From: G963556115 sp963677015
GTDB taxonomy: Bacteria; Planctomycetota; SZUA-567
Reading direction: 5' to 3'
Length of the DNA stretch: 64,000 nucleotides
Assembly (NCBI GenBank): GCA_963677015.1
Contig: OY781533.1
Coordinates: forward strand, 2,976,001-3,040,000
Shown in pieces: positions 1-8,771 of the stretch. The position numbers and the translations under genes were made by a program. Position 1 is the first letter of the stretch. Every line of letters begins with the position of its first letter. The notes under the pieces are model-generated. The model worked only from the letters and a program-made list of their open reading frames with translations, did no database searches and had not been told where the DNA came from.

Positions 1-99
1 GAGCGCAAAAAGCGCATCGCCTACATCACCAAGCGCTGGCGCCTGATCGCAATACTGCTCAAACTCCTGCCAGAAGGGATCTATAACCGTATTGCCTAA
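1..99 (+). CDS. C-terminal fragment of a protein, possibly a short-chain dehydrogenase
   Basis: An open frame enters from the left edge and runs 32 codons to a TAA at 97-99. The residues are basic and then hydrophobic (KRWRLIAILLKLLPEGIYNR). Short-chain dehydrogenases of the SDR type often end in a tail of this kind, where an arginine-rich stretch precedes an amphipathic helix ending in a leucine-rich segment. That is only a resemblance: no cofactor or catalytic motif lies inside the window. The codon use (CGC, CTG, ATC) matches the coding regions further right, which supports a real gene end. The start and the rest of the gene are outside the window. Confidence 0.5.
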   Translation, partial: ERKKRIAYITKRWRLIAILLKLLPEGIYNRIA

Positions 100-110
100 G
101 AACCGTCTCT

Positions 111-398
111 TCAGTTGGAATCATAAGGACGGCTGCAGTCACTGCAGCTGAAAAGGCAGGTAACACACGCAACCAGCAGTGAAACTCCCATGCAGGTAAA
201 GAAATCTGTCATACTGCAGGGATTGGCAGAAAGCAGAGTCATTATACAGAGAATCAGCCAGCCGGATGCGGCGACATTCAATATAATGAGTATTGACATA
301 ACGATACAACGCCGTGTACCTACCACACTTTTTGCAGACGGTTTATTCTTCCCCTCATACTTCCCATCAAAAAACCCCTGCGCAATATTCTTTTCCAT
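111..398 (-). CDS. Small membrane protein of unknown function
   Basis: A 95-residue protein that I do not recognise. The first 25 residues are polar and charged. Two hydrophobic segments follow, at about residues 32-57 and 67-84, separated by a short cysteine-containing loop, so a two-pass inner-membrane protein is likely. Six cysteines are spread across the protein, including a CSDC motif near the C-terminus that could bind metal or be redox active. The ATG at 398 has an AGGTGAT ribosome-binding site just upstream on the minus strand. The gene stands alone, convergent with the fragment at the left edge. No function can be inferred. Confidence 0.55.
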   Translation of the reverse strand: MEKNIAQGFFDGKYEGKNKPSAKSVVGTRRCIVMSILIILNVAASGWLILCIMTLLSANPCSMTDFFTCMGVSLLVACVTCLFSCSDCSRPYDSN

Positions 399-695
399 AA
401 ATCACCTGAATACAATAAAAAACAAATAACCGCTAACTATTAAATATCTATATAATCACGGCAACCACACCGCAATTTTTTTAAATACATAACACCAGAA
501 CGACAAAGAACCTAAACACACACAATACATAAATCCCAATTGTCGCTCTTAGAATCCGCATTCACCTTACATATACGAAGTGATTTGCAAAAAAAATACA
601 TATTTTCTTTTTTTTTTAATGATAATTAACAATATTAACGAAAAAATACCCCAAAATTAAAACCAGCTGCAGCATACATAACTTTGGCAACAGCT
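399..695. other. AT-rich intergenic stretch
   Basis: About 300 bases with no convincing gene on either strand. It contains long A and T runs, for example a T-rich block near 603-618. It presumably holds the promoter of the small membrane gene to the left, but no clear -35/-10 pair stands out. Confidence 0.5.
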
Positions 696-729
696 AAAAA
701 AAACCGGCACCCGAATCAGGGTACCGGCA
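696..729 (-). terminator. Rho-independent terminator of the RND pump operon
   Basis: Read on the minus strand, a 9-base-pair stem with one G-T pair (arms at 719-727 and 704-712, loop of 6) is followed by an unbroken run of T. It lies 15 bases beyond the stop codon of the RND permease, so it should end the pump transcript. Confidence 0.85.
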
Positions 730-743
730 TCAAAGGTGTTGAA

Positions 744-3700
744 TTATACCTTTATTCTTTGACTTACCTTCTTCCGCCTCTTACTGCTGAAGAATTCCCG
801 CAGCCGCTGGAAGAGTGCATACAGTGCCGGAGTAAAGAAAATTCCGACAAACGTAGCCAGTAGCATTCCCGAGAAAGTGGTAATACCGATTGCCTGACGG
901 CTTGCAGCTCCCGCACCGGTGGCGATTACCAGCGGGAACACACCAAAGATAAAGGAGAATGCCGTCATCAGCACCGCGCGAAAACGCAGCTTGGCGCCAT
1001 TGAGTGCGGCTGTGGCAATATCCATCCCCTGCTCACGTTCATTCTTCGAGAACTCGACCATAAGAATCGCATTCTTAGCCGAAAGACCGATAAGCATCAC
1101 CAGTCCTAGCTGCGCGTAAATACTCATATTAACTACAGAATTAACGACACCTTCATTATACGCCAGCGTCATGGCCTTGATACCGATCAAAGCTCCCAGC
1201 ACCGCAAACGAGACCGCAAACATCACCGGCAGCGGAATTGTCCAGCTCTCATACTGTGCTACCAGAAAGAGGTAGGCAAAGAGCAGCGCCAGAGCCATCA
1301 GCACCACGATCTGACCTTCATTCTGCTTCTCCTGAAAACTCATCCCGGTCCATTCAATATGGAAGTTTTTCGGTATATCCATACCTTCTATCTGTGTCAT
1401 CAGCGTACCGCTGCTGACACCGGGACGGGACTGGGTATTGAAGTTGGCCGATACCATCTTATTGAAACGTTCAATCTGCCGCGGTCCTACCGTAAAGCTG
1501 AGATCCGCAAGGGTTGTCAGCGGTATCATATCGTCATCATCGTTACGCACCTGAATATTACGTATATCACTGAGTGATCTGCGGTACTGACTGCCGGACT
1601 GAATACGCACATCATAGCTGTCCCCGGCAAAGTTAAAGTCATTTATATACTTTGAAGCCAGATTACTCTGCAAGGATGAGAATATATCATTCACCGCCAC
1701 CCCGAGCATCTCAGCCTTCTGACGATTTATTTGCAGCCGTATCTGCGGCGAATCCGCATTATAATTGGTCATGGCATAAAGTGTATCCGGCAGCGTATTG
1801 AGCTGAATGGCAAATTTCTTGGCCAGTACGGAGAGATCCTGCGCATCAATATCTCCGGTACCGGAGAGCATAAAGGATAGACCTCCGGTTATACCCAGTC
1901 CCATAATCGCCGGCGGGGTAAAGCAGACAATTTTAGCTGAGGGTATTGTCTTGAACTGCTGCTGCAGTCTCGCCTGTATCGCTGAAATCTGCAATTCTGG
2001 CGTCGTTCTCTCCGACCAGTCGGTCAGCTTGACAATAGCCATCGCCGTATTCTCACCATTACCACTCATCATACTGTGCCCGGTCACTGTCAGCAGCGCC
2101 TTCACCCCTTCGGTCTTCAAGGCGATATCCTCAATCTGTTTTACCGCTGCCGAGGTACGCGCCAGTGAAGCTCCGGCAGGCAGTTCTATATTACACATTA
2201 TAGAACCTTTATCCTCAGCCGGCAGAAATGAAGTTGGAATCGTTCCATACAGATAATAGATACTTCCGAGCACCCCGACCATAATAAGCGCGGTTATACC
2301 GATTCGGCGCACCAGAAAATGTACTCCGCGGGCATATATCGAACGGGATTTATCCAGAGCCGAATCTATCTTGCGGAAAACAACTGTTTTCTTCTCGGAC
2401 GGCTTACGCAGCAGTACCGAACAGAGCATCGGACTGAGTGTCAGCGCGACAATAGTGGAGAAGATAAGTGCGATACACATGGTAAAGGAGAACTGCGTAT
2501 AAATCTCACCCACCATACCGCCATAGAATGCCAGCGGCACATAGCAGGCAACCGTTACCAGAGTAGTTGCAATAACCGCTCCAGTTATCTGCTTCATTGA
2601 TTTTATCGCCGCCTCACGCGCCGACAGACCTTCACGTTCAATCAGCCCCTGCGTATTCTCCACCACCACAATCGCATCATCAACCAGCGACCCAATCACC
2701 AAAATCATCCCGAACATTGTCAGAATATTTATACTGTACCCCAGAATCAGCATCACCGGAAATGTTGCCAGCAGCGATACCGGAATGGCACACGCCGGAA
2801 TAAGCGTCGCCCGCCAGTCCTGCAGAAAGAGATAGGTTATAGCAATCACCAGCAGAATCGCAATAACCAGAGTCGAAATAATCTCTTTGAGTGAGACCAT
2901 AATAAACTGTGTCGGATCATACGCTATCTCATAGGTCACGCCGTCAGGAAACCGCGAAGCCAGCTCCGCCATCTTCGCCTTTGCCCGGTTCATCGTTGAA
3001 AGCGCATTGGCGGTTGAATCACGATAGACCGCCATACCGACACTGGTCTCACCATTATAATTCACCTTTACCGAATATTCCTTTGATCCCAGCTCAATAC
3101 GGGCAATATCCGAGAGATGAACGACACTGCCGTCAGTAGAATTATTCCGGATTATGATATCACCAAACTCCTCCGGTGTACTCAGACGACCCTGCACATC
3201 AATCTTGTACTCAAGGAAATCGTTACTCCCGTCAGCGCCGACATTACCCGCAGCCGCCTGCACATTCTGATTTTCAATGGCATCAGCGACATCAGAGGTA
3301 GAGATACCGATACCGGCCATACGCAGCGGATCAAGCCAGATACGCATACTGTACTCACGGCTGGACATGACACTGGCACTGCTCACACCGTCAACACGCT
3401 GTATCGTATCCTTGACGTTGGTGGAGATATAACTGGTAAGGTCAATATCCGAGAGCTTGCTCTTATCGGTCTTAAAGGTAAATACCGCCAGCATATCATT
3501 GGTTCGCTTCTGAATAGTTATACCACTCTGCACCACCTCATCCGGAAGCTGCGATTCCGCCAGCTTTAGCGCGTTCTGGGTATTGACCATATTCATATCC
3601 GGATCAGACCCGGTCTTAAACGTGATTGAACAGCTGTATTCACCACTGTTATCCGAGGTCGAATCAAAGTACAGAATATTATCAATACCGTTTATCTGTG

Positions 3701-3902
3701 ATTCAATCGGTATCGCCACAGTGTCGGCAATAACCTTGGCACTCGCCCCGGAATAACTCGCAGACACCTGAATCTGCGGCGGCGCTATCTGCGGATACGA
3801 CGCAACCGGTATTTTACTTATACTAAGCAACCCCGCCAGAATCATCAGAATACTGATAACCAGTGCAAACCGCGGGCGTTCTATGAAAAATTTTGAAAAC
3901 AT
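744..3902 (-). CDS. RND efflux pump inner-membrane permease, HAE1/AcrB family
   Basis: A 1052-residue AcrB-type permease, the usual length for hydrophobe/amphiphile exporters of this family. It takes substrates from the periplasm and outer leaflet and drives export with the proton gradient. The N-terminal helix (FFIERPRFALVISILMILAG) is typical. The proton-relay pair is present in GSLVDDAIVVVEN, and the partner lysine in GLSAKNAILMVEF. Two large periplasmic loops lie after the first and seventh helices. It starts 11 bases after the adaptor gene, forming a two-gene operon that ends at a terminator. No TolC-like outer-membrane channel is encoded alongside, so the pump presumably borrows one from elsewhere. 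The substrate cannot be told. Confidence 0.95.
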   Translation of the reverse strand: MFSKFFIERPRFALVISILMILAGLLSISKIPVASYPQIAPPQIQVSASYSGASAKVIADTVAIPIESQINGIDNILYFDSTSDNSGEYSCSITFKTGSDPDMNMVNTQNALKLAESQLPDEVVQSGITIQKRTNDMLAVFTFKTDKSKLSDIDLTSYISTNVKDTIQRVDGVSSASVMSSREYSMRIWLDPLRMAGIGISTSDVADAIENQNVQAAAGNVGADGSNDFLEYKIDVQGRLSTPEEFGDIIIRNNSTDGSVVHLSDIARIELGSKEYSVKVNYNGETSVGMAVYRDSTANALSTMNRAKAKMAELASRFPDGVTYEIAYDPTQFIMVSLKEIISTLVIAILLVIAITYLFLQDWRATLIPACAIPVSLLATFPVMLILGYSINILTMFGMILVIGSLVDDAIVVVENTQGLIEREGLSAREAAIKSMKQITGAVIATTLVTVACYVPLAFYGGMVGEIYTQFSFTMCIALIFSTIVALTLSPMLCSVLLRKPSEKKTVVFRKIDSALDKSRSIYARGVHFLVRRIGITALIMVGVLGSIYYLYGTIPTSFLPAEDKGSIMCNIELPAGASLARTSAAVKQIEDIALKTEGVKALLTVTGHSMMSGNGENTAMAIVKLTDWSERTTPELQISAIQARLQQQFKTIPSAKIVCFTPPAIMGLGITGGLSFMLSGTGDIDAQDLSVLAKKFAIQLNTLPDTLYAMTNYNADSPQIRLQINRQKAEMLGVAVNDIFSSLQSNLASKYINDFNFAGDSYDVRIQSGSQYRRSLSDIRNIQVRNDDDDMIPLTTLADLSFTVGPRQIERFNKMVSANFNTQSRPGVSSGTLMTQIEGMDIPKNFHIEWTGMSFQEKQNEGQIVVLMALALLFAYLFLVAQYESWTIPLPVMFAVSFAVLGALIGIKAMTLAYNEGVVNSVVNMSIYAQLGLVMLIGLSAKNAILMVEFSKNEREQGMDIATAALNGAKLRFRAVLMTAFSFIFGVFPLVIATGAGAASRQAIGITTFSGMLLATFVGIFFTPALYALFQRLREFFSSKRRKKVSQRIKV

Positions 3903-3913
3903 ATCGAACCCTC

Positions 3914-5008
3914 TTAATTATTTACATACACCGGAATAATTTCAGACCCCGGCAGCACCTTGTGCATACCGTCAACAATCACCTTCTCACCTGCCTTTAG
4001 TCCTTTACTGACAAACTGCATACTGGCGGTATCAGTGCCCAGAGTAACCTCACGCCGCTCAACCTTGGAGGCATCGTCTACGACATAGACATACGCCCCG
4101 TTGACATCATGCATAACCGCAGACGGCTGTACCGCCGCTTCCTTCTGATCTTCGGTCTTAAATAATTCCACAGTCACAATACTGCCGGGGATAAGCTTCT
4201 TTTCAGGATTGTCAAAGAGCGCGTACACCTGGAGTGTATCAGTACTCTCATTAGCAAGATTATTGATAAATTCTATTGTACCACTGCTGTCATACTCCTT
4301 ACCGTCAGCAAGGCGTATCTTGACACTCGCCCGGCTGCGCATATCCAGCTCACTGCTGAAGAGACTGAGAAAATCCCGATTACTTATAGTAAAGCGCACT
4401 CGTACCGGATCCAGCTGCACAATAGTAGCCAGAGTACCGGAACTGGTGGTCACGTAATTACCCTGAGTAAAATTGGTTATCCCAATCTGCCCGTCTATAG
4501 GCGCTACAATTGTCGTATTTTTCAGATCCTTTTTAGCAAGTATCAGATTGGCCTTTTCCGCATCCAGCTCCGCCTTGTAGGAATTTAATGTACTCAGAGC
4601 ACTGTCAAGCTCATCCTTGGTACTGATCTTCTTATTGAAAAGATTCTGATAGCGCTTATATGCGGATTCCGCATATACCAGTTTGGCCTCCAGTTCCTTG
4701 ATTGCCGCTTCACTGCTCTTCACCGCCGCGTCATATTTTATCTGATCCAGCTGATAAAGCACCTGCCCTTTTTCTACCTTGCCCCCCTCTTTGAAACCGA
4801 CCTTCTCTATCTCCGCCGAGACACGAGAGGTCAGATTCACAATTGACGGCGAAGTCACCACTCCGACCAGACTGCGGTGCAGTGTATTATTCTCTTCGGT
4901 CACCTCACCCACAGCTACATGCTCCTTCTGGGCTGCCCTTTCCCCCGCCCGGACGCTGCCGCCTGCCGCAACTGCCGACAGCAAAATTAGAATCACTATC
5001 TTTTTCAA
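3914..5008 (-). CDS. RND efflux periplasmic adaptor protein, AcrA family
   Basis: A periplasmic adaptor that links the RND permease to an outer-membrane channel. An N-terminal signal peptide (KKIVILILLSAVAAGGSV) is followed by a barrel-sandwich half (VSAEIEKVGFKEGGKVEKGQ), a helical hairpin with coiled-coil character at about residues 75-140, the second lipoyl-like half (TTIVAPIDGQIGITNFTQGN), and beta-barrel and membrane-proximal domains to the end. I place the start at the TTG at 5008, because AAAGGCAGG lies just upstream and the signal peptide then begins at residue 1. An ATG at 5059 in the same frame adds 17 residues but lacks a good ribosome site. There is no lipobox cysteine. It is the first gene of the pump operon. 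Confidence 0.9.
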   Translation of the reverse strand: MKKIVILILLSAVAAGGSVRAGERAAQKEHVAVGEVTEENNTLHRSLVGVVTSPSIVNLTSRVSAEIEKVGFKEGGKVEKGQVLYQLDQIKYDAAVKSSEAAIKELEAKLVYAESAYKRYQNLFNKKISTKDELDSALSTLNSYKAELDAEKANLILAKKDLKNTTIVAPIDGQIGITNFTQGNYVTTSSGTLATIVQLDPVRVRFTISNRDFLSLFSSELDMRSRASVKIRLADGKEYDSSGTIEFINNLANESTDTLQVYALFDNPEKKLIPGSIVTVELFKTEDQKEAAVQPSAVMHDVNGAYVYVVDDASKVERREVTLGTDTASMQFVSKGLKAGEKVIVDGMHKVLPGSEIIPVYVNN

Positions 5009-5059
5009 AACCCACCTGCCTTTCTTATTACCAAAAATTTTACAATTTATCCAATCCAT

Positions 5060-6094
5060 AATTTAAGAATTAACTTTATCTCCCGGTCACACCGGTTCTA
5101 CAGCGGTAATATATTTACGAACAATTGCAAACGGTAACTCCTGCCGCTAAAACGCTGGCATTACCCTGCATTTCGTAAATACAAGAGTCCAATAGTAAAA
5201 ACTCCTACAGCAGTTCTCAGGCGCCTCATTACTTACCGGCAAACCTCAACCCCGAAGCTGAAAACTCTCTACTACCGCAGCATACCGCTTCATCTGGTTA
5301 ATTGTAAATTACACCAAAAGTAACAAAAAAAGTTGCTTTTTTTAACTATAATAATCCTCTCATAGCCGCTAAAACTTTCTTAAAATAAACTTCATATGAA
5401 TTACCGGCAACATTTAAACCACCGAAAAACCCTGCTCATATAACAGTTATGTTCATAATAATTCAAGTCTGGTATTCTCGGCAGTATTACAACTCAGCGG
5501 TACACGCTGTGCATTCTTGATCTTACTCATACTAAATGACCCGCATATTGTAACCACCAAAGTGATTACAAACCATGACACTCCCATCAGTTCAGGAAAC
5601 CGGATATAATCTGCGAAAATTCACCAATCAGCCCAGTATTCCAATTAATAGCAACAACAATATTTCCGACTGTTCCCAGCTGGTCTAAAATACCAACCGG
5701 CAATTTTACACCCTTGAATTTCTGCCCCATAATGACTGCGTGACACAAACGATTTAAATTTAAAAAAGGAATAGCATATATTTTATTATTTACACACAAA
5801 TCACTTTAAAAGAATATGCTAAAAAAATATTATAAATACCCATATTATGCCAATATCATCATACCTTCAACAAACGTCAATCACATATTACTCTTTAATA
5901 ATTAATATATGCAACCAAATATCAACATTACTGCCACCTAACATAAAAAACACCAGCTCCCAAAAAATAATGCTATTTCTAACAAAAAAACAATATACAT
6001 AAATACATTCTGTAATTTATAATATTATCAGGATCCTCAGCAAAGCTCACACTCTGCCCAATCCGAAATTTGATAATATCATAGGAGATATATA
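5060..6094. other. Long AT-rich gap between divergent RND operon and chemoreceptor
   Basis: A kilobase separating divergent genes, so it should hold both promoters. A possible promoter for the chemoreceptor is TATACA at 5994-5999 and TATAAT at 6018-6023 (spacer 18). A TTG-initiated minus-strand frame of 70 codons at 5587-5799 has no clear ribosome site and no recognisable family, and I do not call it a gene. No repeats or RNA genes were seen. Confidence 0.45.
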
Positions 6095-8335
6095 ATGAAT
6101 ATTAAACGTGTCGTTATGCTCGGAGTTGTTATTCTGGTTCTGGCCGCGGTAGCGGCACTGGTCATTCCTTTTGAAGTCAGCACCAAAAACAGAATCCTCA
6201 ACAACATACATGAACTAATCAGCGCTGAAGGTTCATATAAAGCCCAGCTGATAAGTGAAAAAATCACCCAAAAATATAAGATGGGACAAAATCTCGTTTA
6301 TCTGCTGAGCCAGCTTAAAGAAAAAGATAAAGAGCAGTTCACCACCCAAGACGTGGAAAAAATTGTCACCGCCTATCTTGATAATGATAAAGATCAGGAG
6401 GTTGCCGGTTACTGGCTGGACTACAATATTCCCAATATTCCCGAATCAGATATTAAGACACGTACTGAACCCAGAGATATGGAGGACAATGTCTTCTTGA
6501 TTTATGCATACCGGGACAATGGCAAAAATCTTATCGATCTGGACTTCAAAAATGATACAGGCAATGAATTCTACGATGTTTCATTCTCCACTAAAAAACC
6601 CTATGTAACAACGCCCTATATCTATGATAACAAGATGCTGATTAGCATATGTTTCCCGGCGATTGCCAACGGTGACATTTTCGGTGTCGGAGGGTGTGAT
6701 CTGGACATAACCGGCATGACCGGTATAGTCAATAGTATTAAAATCATGGGAGGTGGTAAAGCCAGAATAATCGCCGGTGACGGCACCATTGTTGCAGATG
6801 CGGCAAAACCCGATATGGCTGGAAAATCAATTTCAGACGATACATTAATGATGAATCAGTTAACCCAGATTCAATCTGGCAAAACCATATATGATTATTC
6901 CAAACAGAATGGTGAAGCTTATTACTCCCTGTACTTACCTATTAAAATTGCCGACTATGATGGAGCATGGATGCTGCAGATAGCACTGCCGGCAGCAATA
7001 ATAGACAATGAAATTTATAATGAAATGATCGGCATCGCCTATATCGCGGCTATCGTACTGGTCTGCGCGATCATTGCCGGAATCTTCTTCAGTATAATTG
7101 TCGGCAGAGCCATACAGGCCAGAGATCACTGGTATAAACAGGTTATTGATACCATCCAGTCACCCCTCTCAATTGTAAATATGCAGCGTAAGCTCCAGTT
7201 CGTCAATAAATTCGGCCGGGAAGCGGCTCAACTCACAGATTACGATGGCAAAACTTACAGTGAGCTACTGACTGAAGAACATCCACTGACCGGCTATTCA
7301 ACAAAGGTACTTGATAAGCTGGAAAACAGCGGTGTAAAACAATCAGAAGACACCCTCTTCAACAAAACCTTCACAAATTATGCCGACTATATTCTGGATA
7401 TCAAAGGGCGCAAAATAGGCATGGTAGAAGCCTATCATGATATATCCGATAAAAAGCAGATCCAGAGAATTATCGATGCCATCAGAATAATGATTGAAAA
7501 TGTCCAGAGAAGCAGCAGCCAGATTAACGCTGCCACTCAAGCCCTGTCTCAGGGTTCAACCGAACAGGCCGCAGCTCTTGAAGAGATCGGAGCGTCAATG
7601 CAGCAGTCATCATCACAGATTGAGAATAATGCTGAAAATGCAAACAAAGCCAGCAAACTCGCGCTCAATGCCAATAAACTTGCCAGTCAGGGGCGTGATA
7701 AAATGAACCGCCTTGAAGGCGCAATGAAAGAGATTACCGCCAATGCCGAACTCACCCGCAAAGTAATCAAGACCATTGACGATATCGCCTTTCAGACCAA
7801 TCTGCTGGCTCTCAACGCCGCGGTCGAAGCAGCCAGAGCCGGAATCCACGGTAAAGGCTTTGCCGTTGTTGCCGAAGAGGTGCGAAACCTGGCCTCCCGC
7901 AGCGCAAAAGCTGCCAACGAGACTGCCGAACTTATTGATAAGTCAAATGGTAAAATAAATGAAGGAGCCGAACTCTCCGCCGATACCGCAACCGCATTCG
8001 AGGAAATCGCCGGCGAATCACATAATCTGGAAGCACTGGTTACCGAGATTGCAACCGCAACCCGCGAACAGTCCGAAGGAATCTCCCAGATACAGCTCGG
8101 TCTGGAGCAGATAGACAAAGTCACACAACAGAATACCGCCACCTCCGAGGAAACCGCGAGCGCAACGGTCGAACTTGACCGGGAAATAAATATGCTGGCA
8201 CGAATCCTGAGCGGAGAGTTACCACAGGACGCAAAGCTCCTTAGTGATAATCTGAAAGCAACCCCAACCCCAAAAAAACCGCCTAGAAAGCTGCAGCTTA
8301 GCAACTCCGGCAACCAGTGGAAAAATAAAGGATAA
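6095..8335 (+). CDS. Methyl-accepting chemotaxis protein, periplasmic sensor plus PAS, no HAMP
   Basis: A 746-residue chemoreceptor. Its transmembrane helix 1 is at residues 5-26, followed by a periplasmic region of about 280 residues with Cache-like features (VGGCDLDITGM, then GDGTIVADAAKPDMAGKS). Helix 2 is at about 308-332, then a cytoplasmic PAS domain at about 345-460 and the signalling domain to about 715. The conserved hairpin tip is intact (DDIAFQTNLLALNAAVEAAR, then AVVAEEVRNLA). PAS follows the second helix directly with no recognisable HAMP. The tail (PRKLQL ... NQW) is conserved in the next gene although the linker before it is not. AGGAG precedes the ATG. It forms a tandem pair with the 751-residue paralogue downstream. 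The ligand is unknown. Confidence 0.92.
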   Translation: MNIKRVVMLGVVILVLAAVAALVIPFEVSTKNRILNNIHELISAEGSYKAQLISEKITQKYKMGQNLVYLLSQLKEKDKEQFTTQDVEKIVTAYLDNDKDQEVAGYWLDYNIPNIPESDIKTRTEPRDMEDNVFLIYAYRDNGKNLIDLDFKNDTGNEFYDVSFSTKKPYVTTPYIYDNKMLISICFPAIANGDIFGVGGCDLDITGMTGIVNSIKIMGGGKARIIAGDGTIVADAAKPDMAGKSISDDTLMMNQLTQIQSGKTIYDYSKQNGEAYYSLYLPIKIADYDGAWMLQIALPAAIIDNEIYNEMIGIAYIAAIVLVCAIIAGIFFSIIVGRAIQARDHWYKQVIDTIQSPLSIVNMQRKLQFVNKFGREAAQLTDYDGKTYSELLTEEHPLTGYSTKVLDKLENSGVKQSEDTLFNKTFTNYADYILDIKGRKIGMVEAYHDISDKKQIQRIIDAIRIMIENVQRSSSQINAATQALSQGSTEQAAALEEIGASMQQSSSQIENNAENANKASKLALNANKLASQGRDKMNRLEGAMKEITANAELTRKVIKTIDDIAFQTNLLALNAAVEAARAGIHGKGFAVVAEEVRNLASRSAKAANETAELIDKSNGKINEGAELSADTATAFEEIAGESHNLEALVTEIATATREQSEGISQIQLGLEQIDKVTQQNTATSEETASATVELDREINMLARILSGELPQDAKLLSDNLKATPTPKKPPRKLQLSNSGNQWKNKG

Positions 8336-8771
8336 CCCCACTCAGAATTATCCTTTAAACATCCCATAGGATACAGAAAGTAATCTCATGACAGCCTGCT
8401 CAACATCTTTAATCAGATTAAAACAGGCTGTCAACATAAATTATCGAGAATCCTTTTAGCTTAAGACATAATAAATCCCTCCAGCCACACCACTTTATCC
8501 AGAATGCATGTAATTAATTTCGTAAACTATAATATCCGCACAAAACCTGGTCTTTCCCTGTTAAAATTCCAACGTAACATATTTTTAGACCATCAAAAGC
8601 AAACAACCAAGCAAAGGTTATAAATATAATATTTATTTGAATTAACAGCCACCCCAAAATAATGCTAAACAACAGATAATACTAGCGGACAAAAACAAAA
8701 ATATAAATTATAATTAATATCGTGGCTCAAACTCAAAACAACAATTAATCCATCCATACAGGAGAACAGCT
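8336..8771. other. AT-rich spacer between tandem chemoreceptors
   Basis: Contains a hairpin near its left end (see 8390-8432) and a possible promoter for the second chemoreceptor (CGGACA at 8686-8691, TATAAT at 8709-8714, spacer 17). Nothing else is recognisable. The spacer shows no evident similarity to the region upstream of the first copy beyond base composition. Confidence 0.4.
8390..8432 (+). terminator. Hairpin at the 3' end of the first chemoreceptor gene
   Basis: Perfect 9-base arms (GACAGCCTG at 8390-8398 and CAGGCTGTC at 8424-8432) enclose a 25-base loop, about 55 bases after the stop codon. There is no T-run, so termination without a U-tract, or a role in mRNA 3'-end stability, are both possible. 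Confidence 0.45.

Noticed and set aside
5587..5799. 70-codon frame on the minus strand in the gap before the first chemoreceptor
   Set aside because: It begins with TTG, has no clear ribosome site and no recognisable family, and the region is AT-rich and probably promoter DNA.
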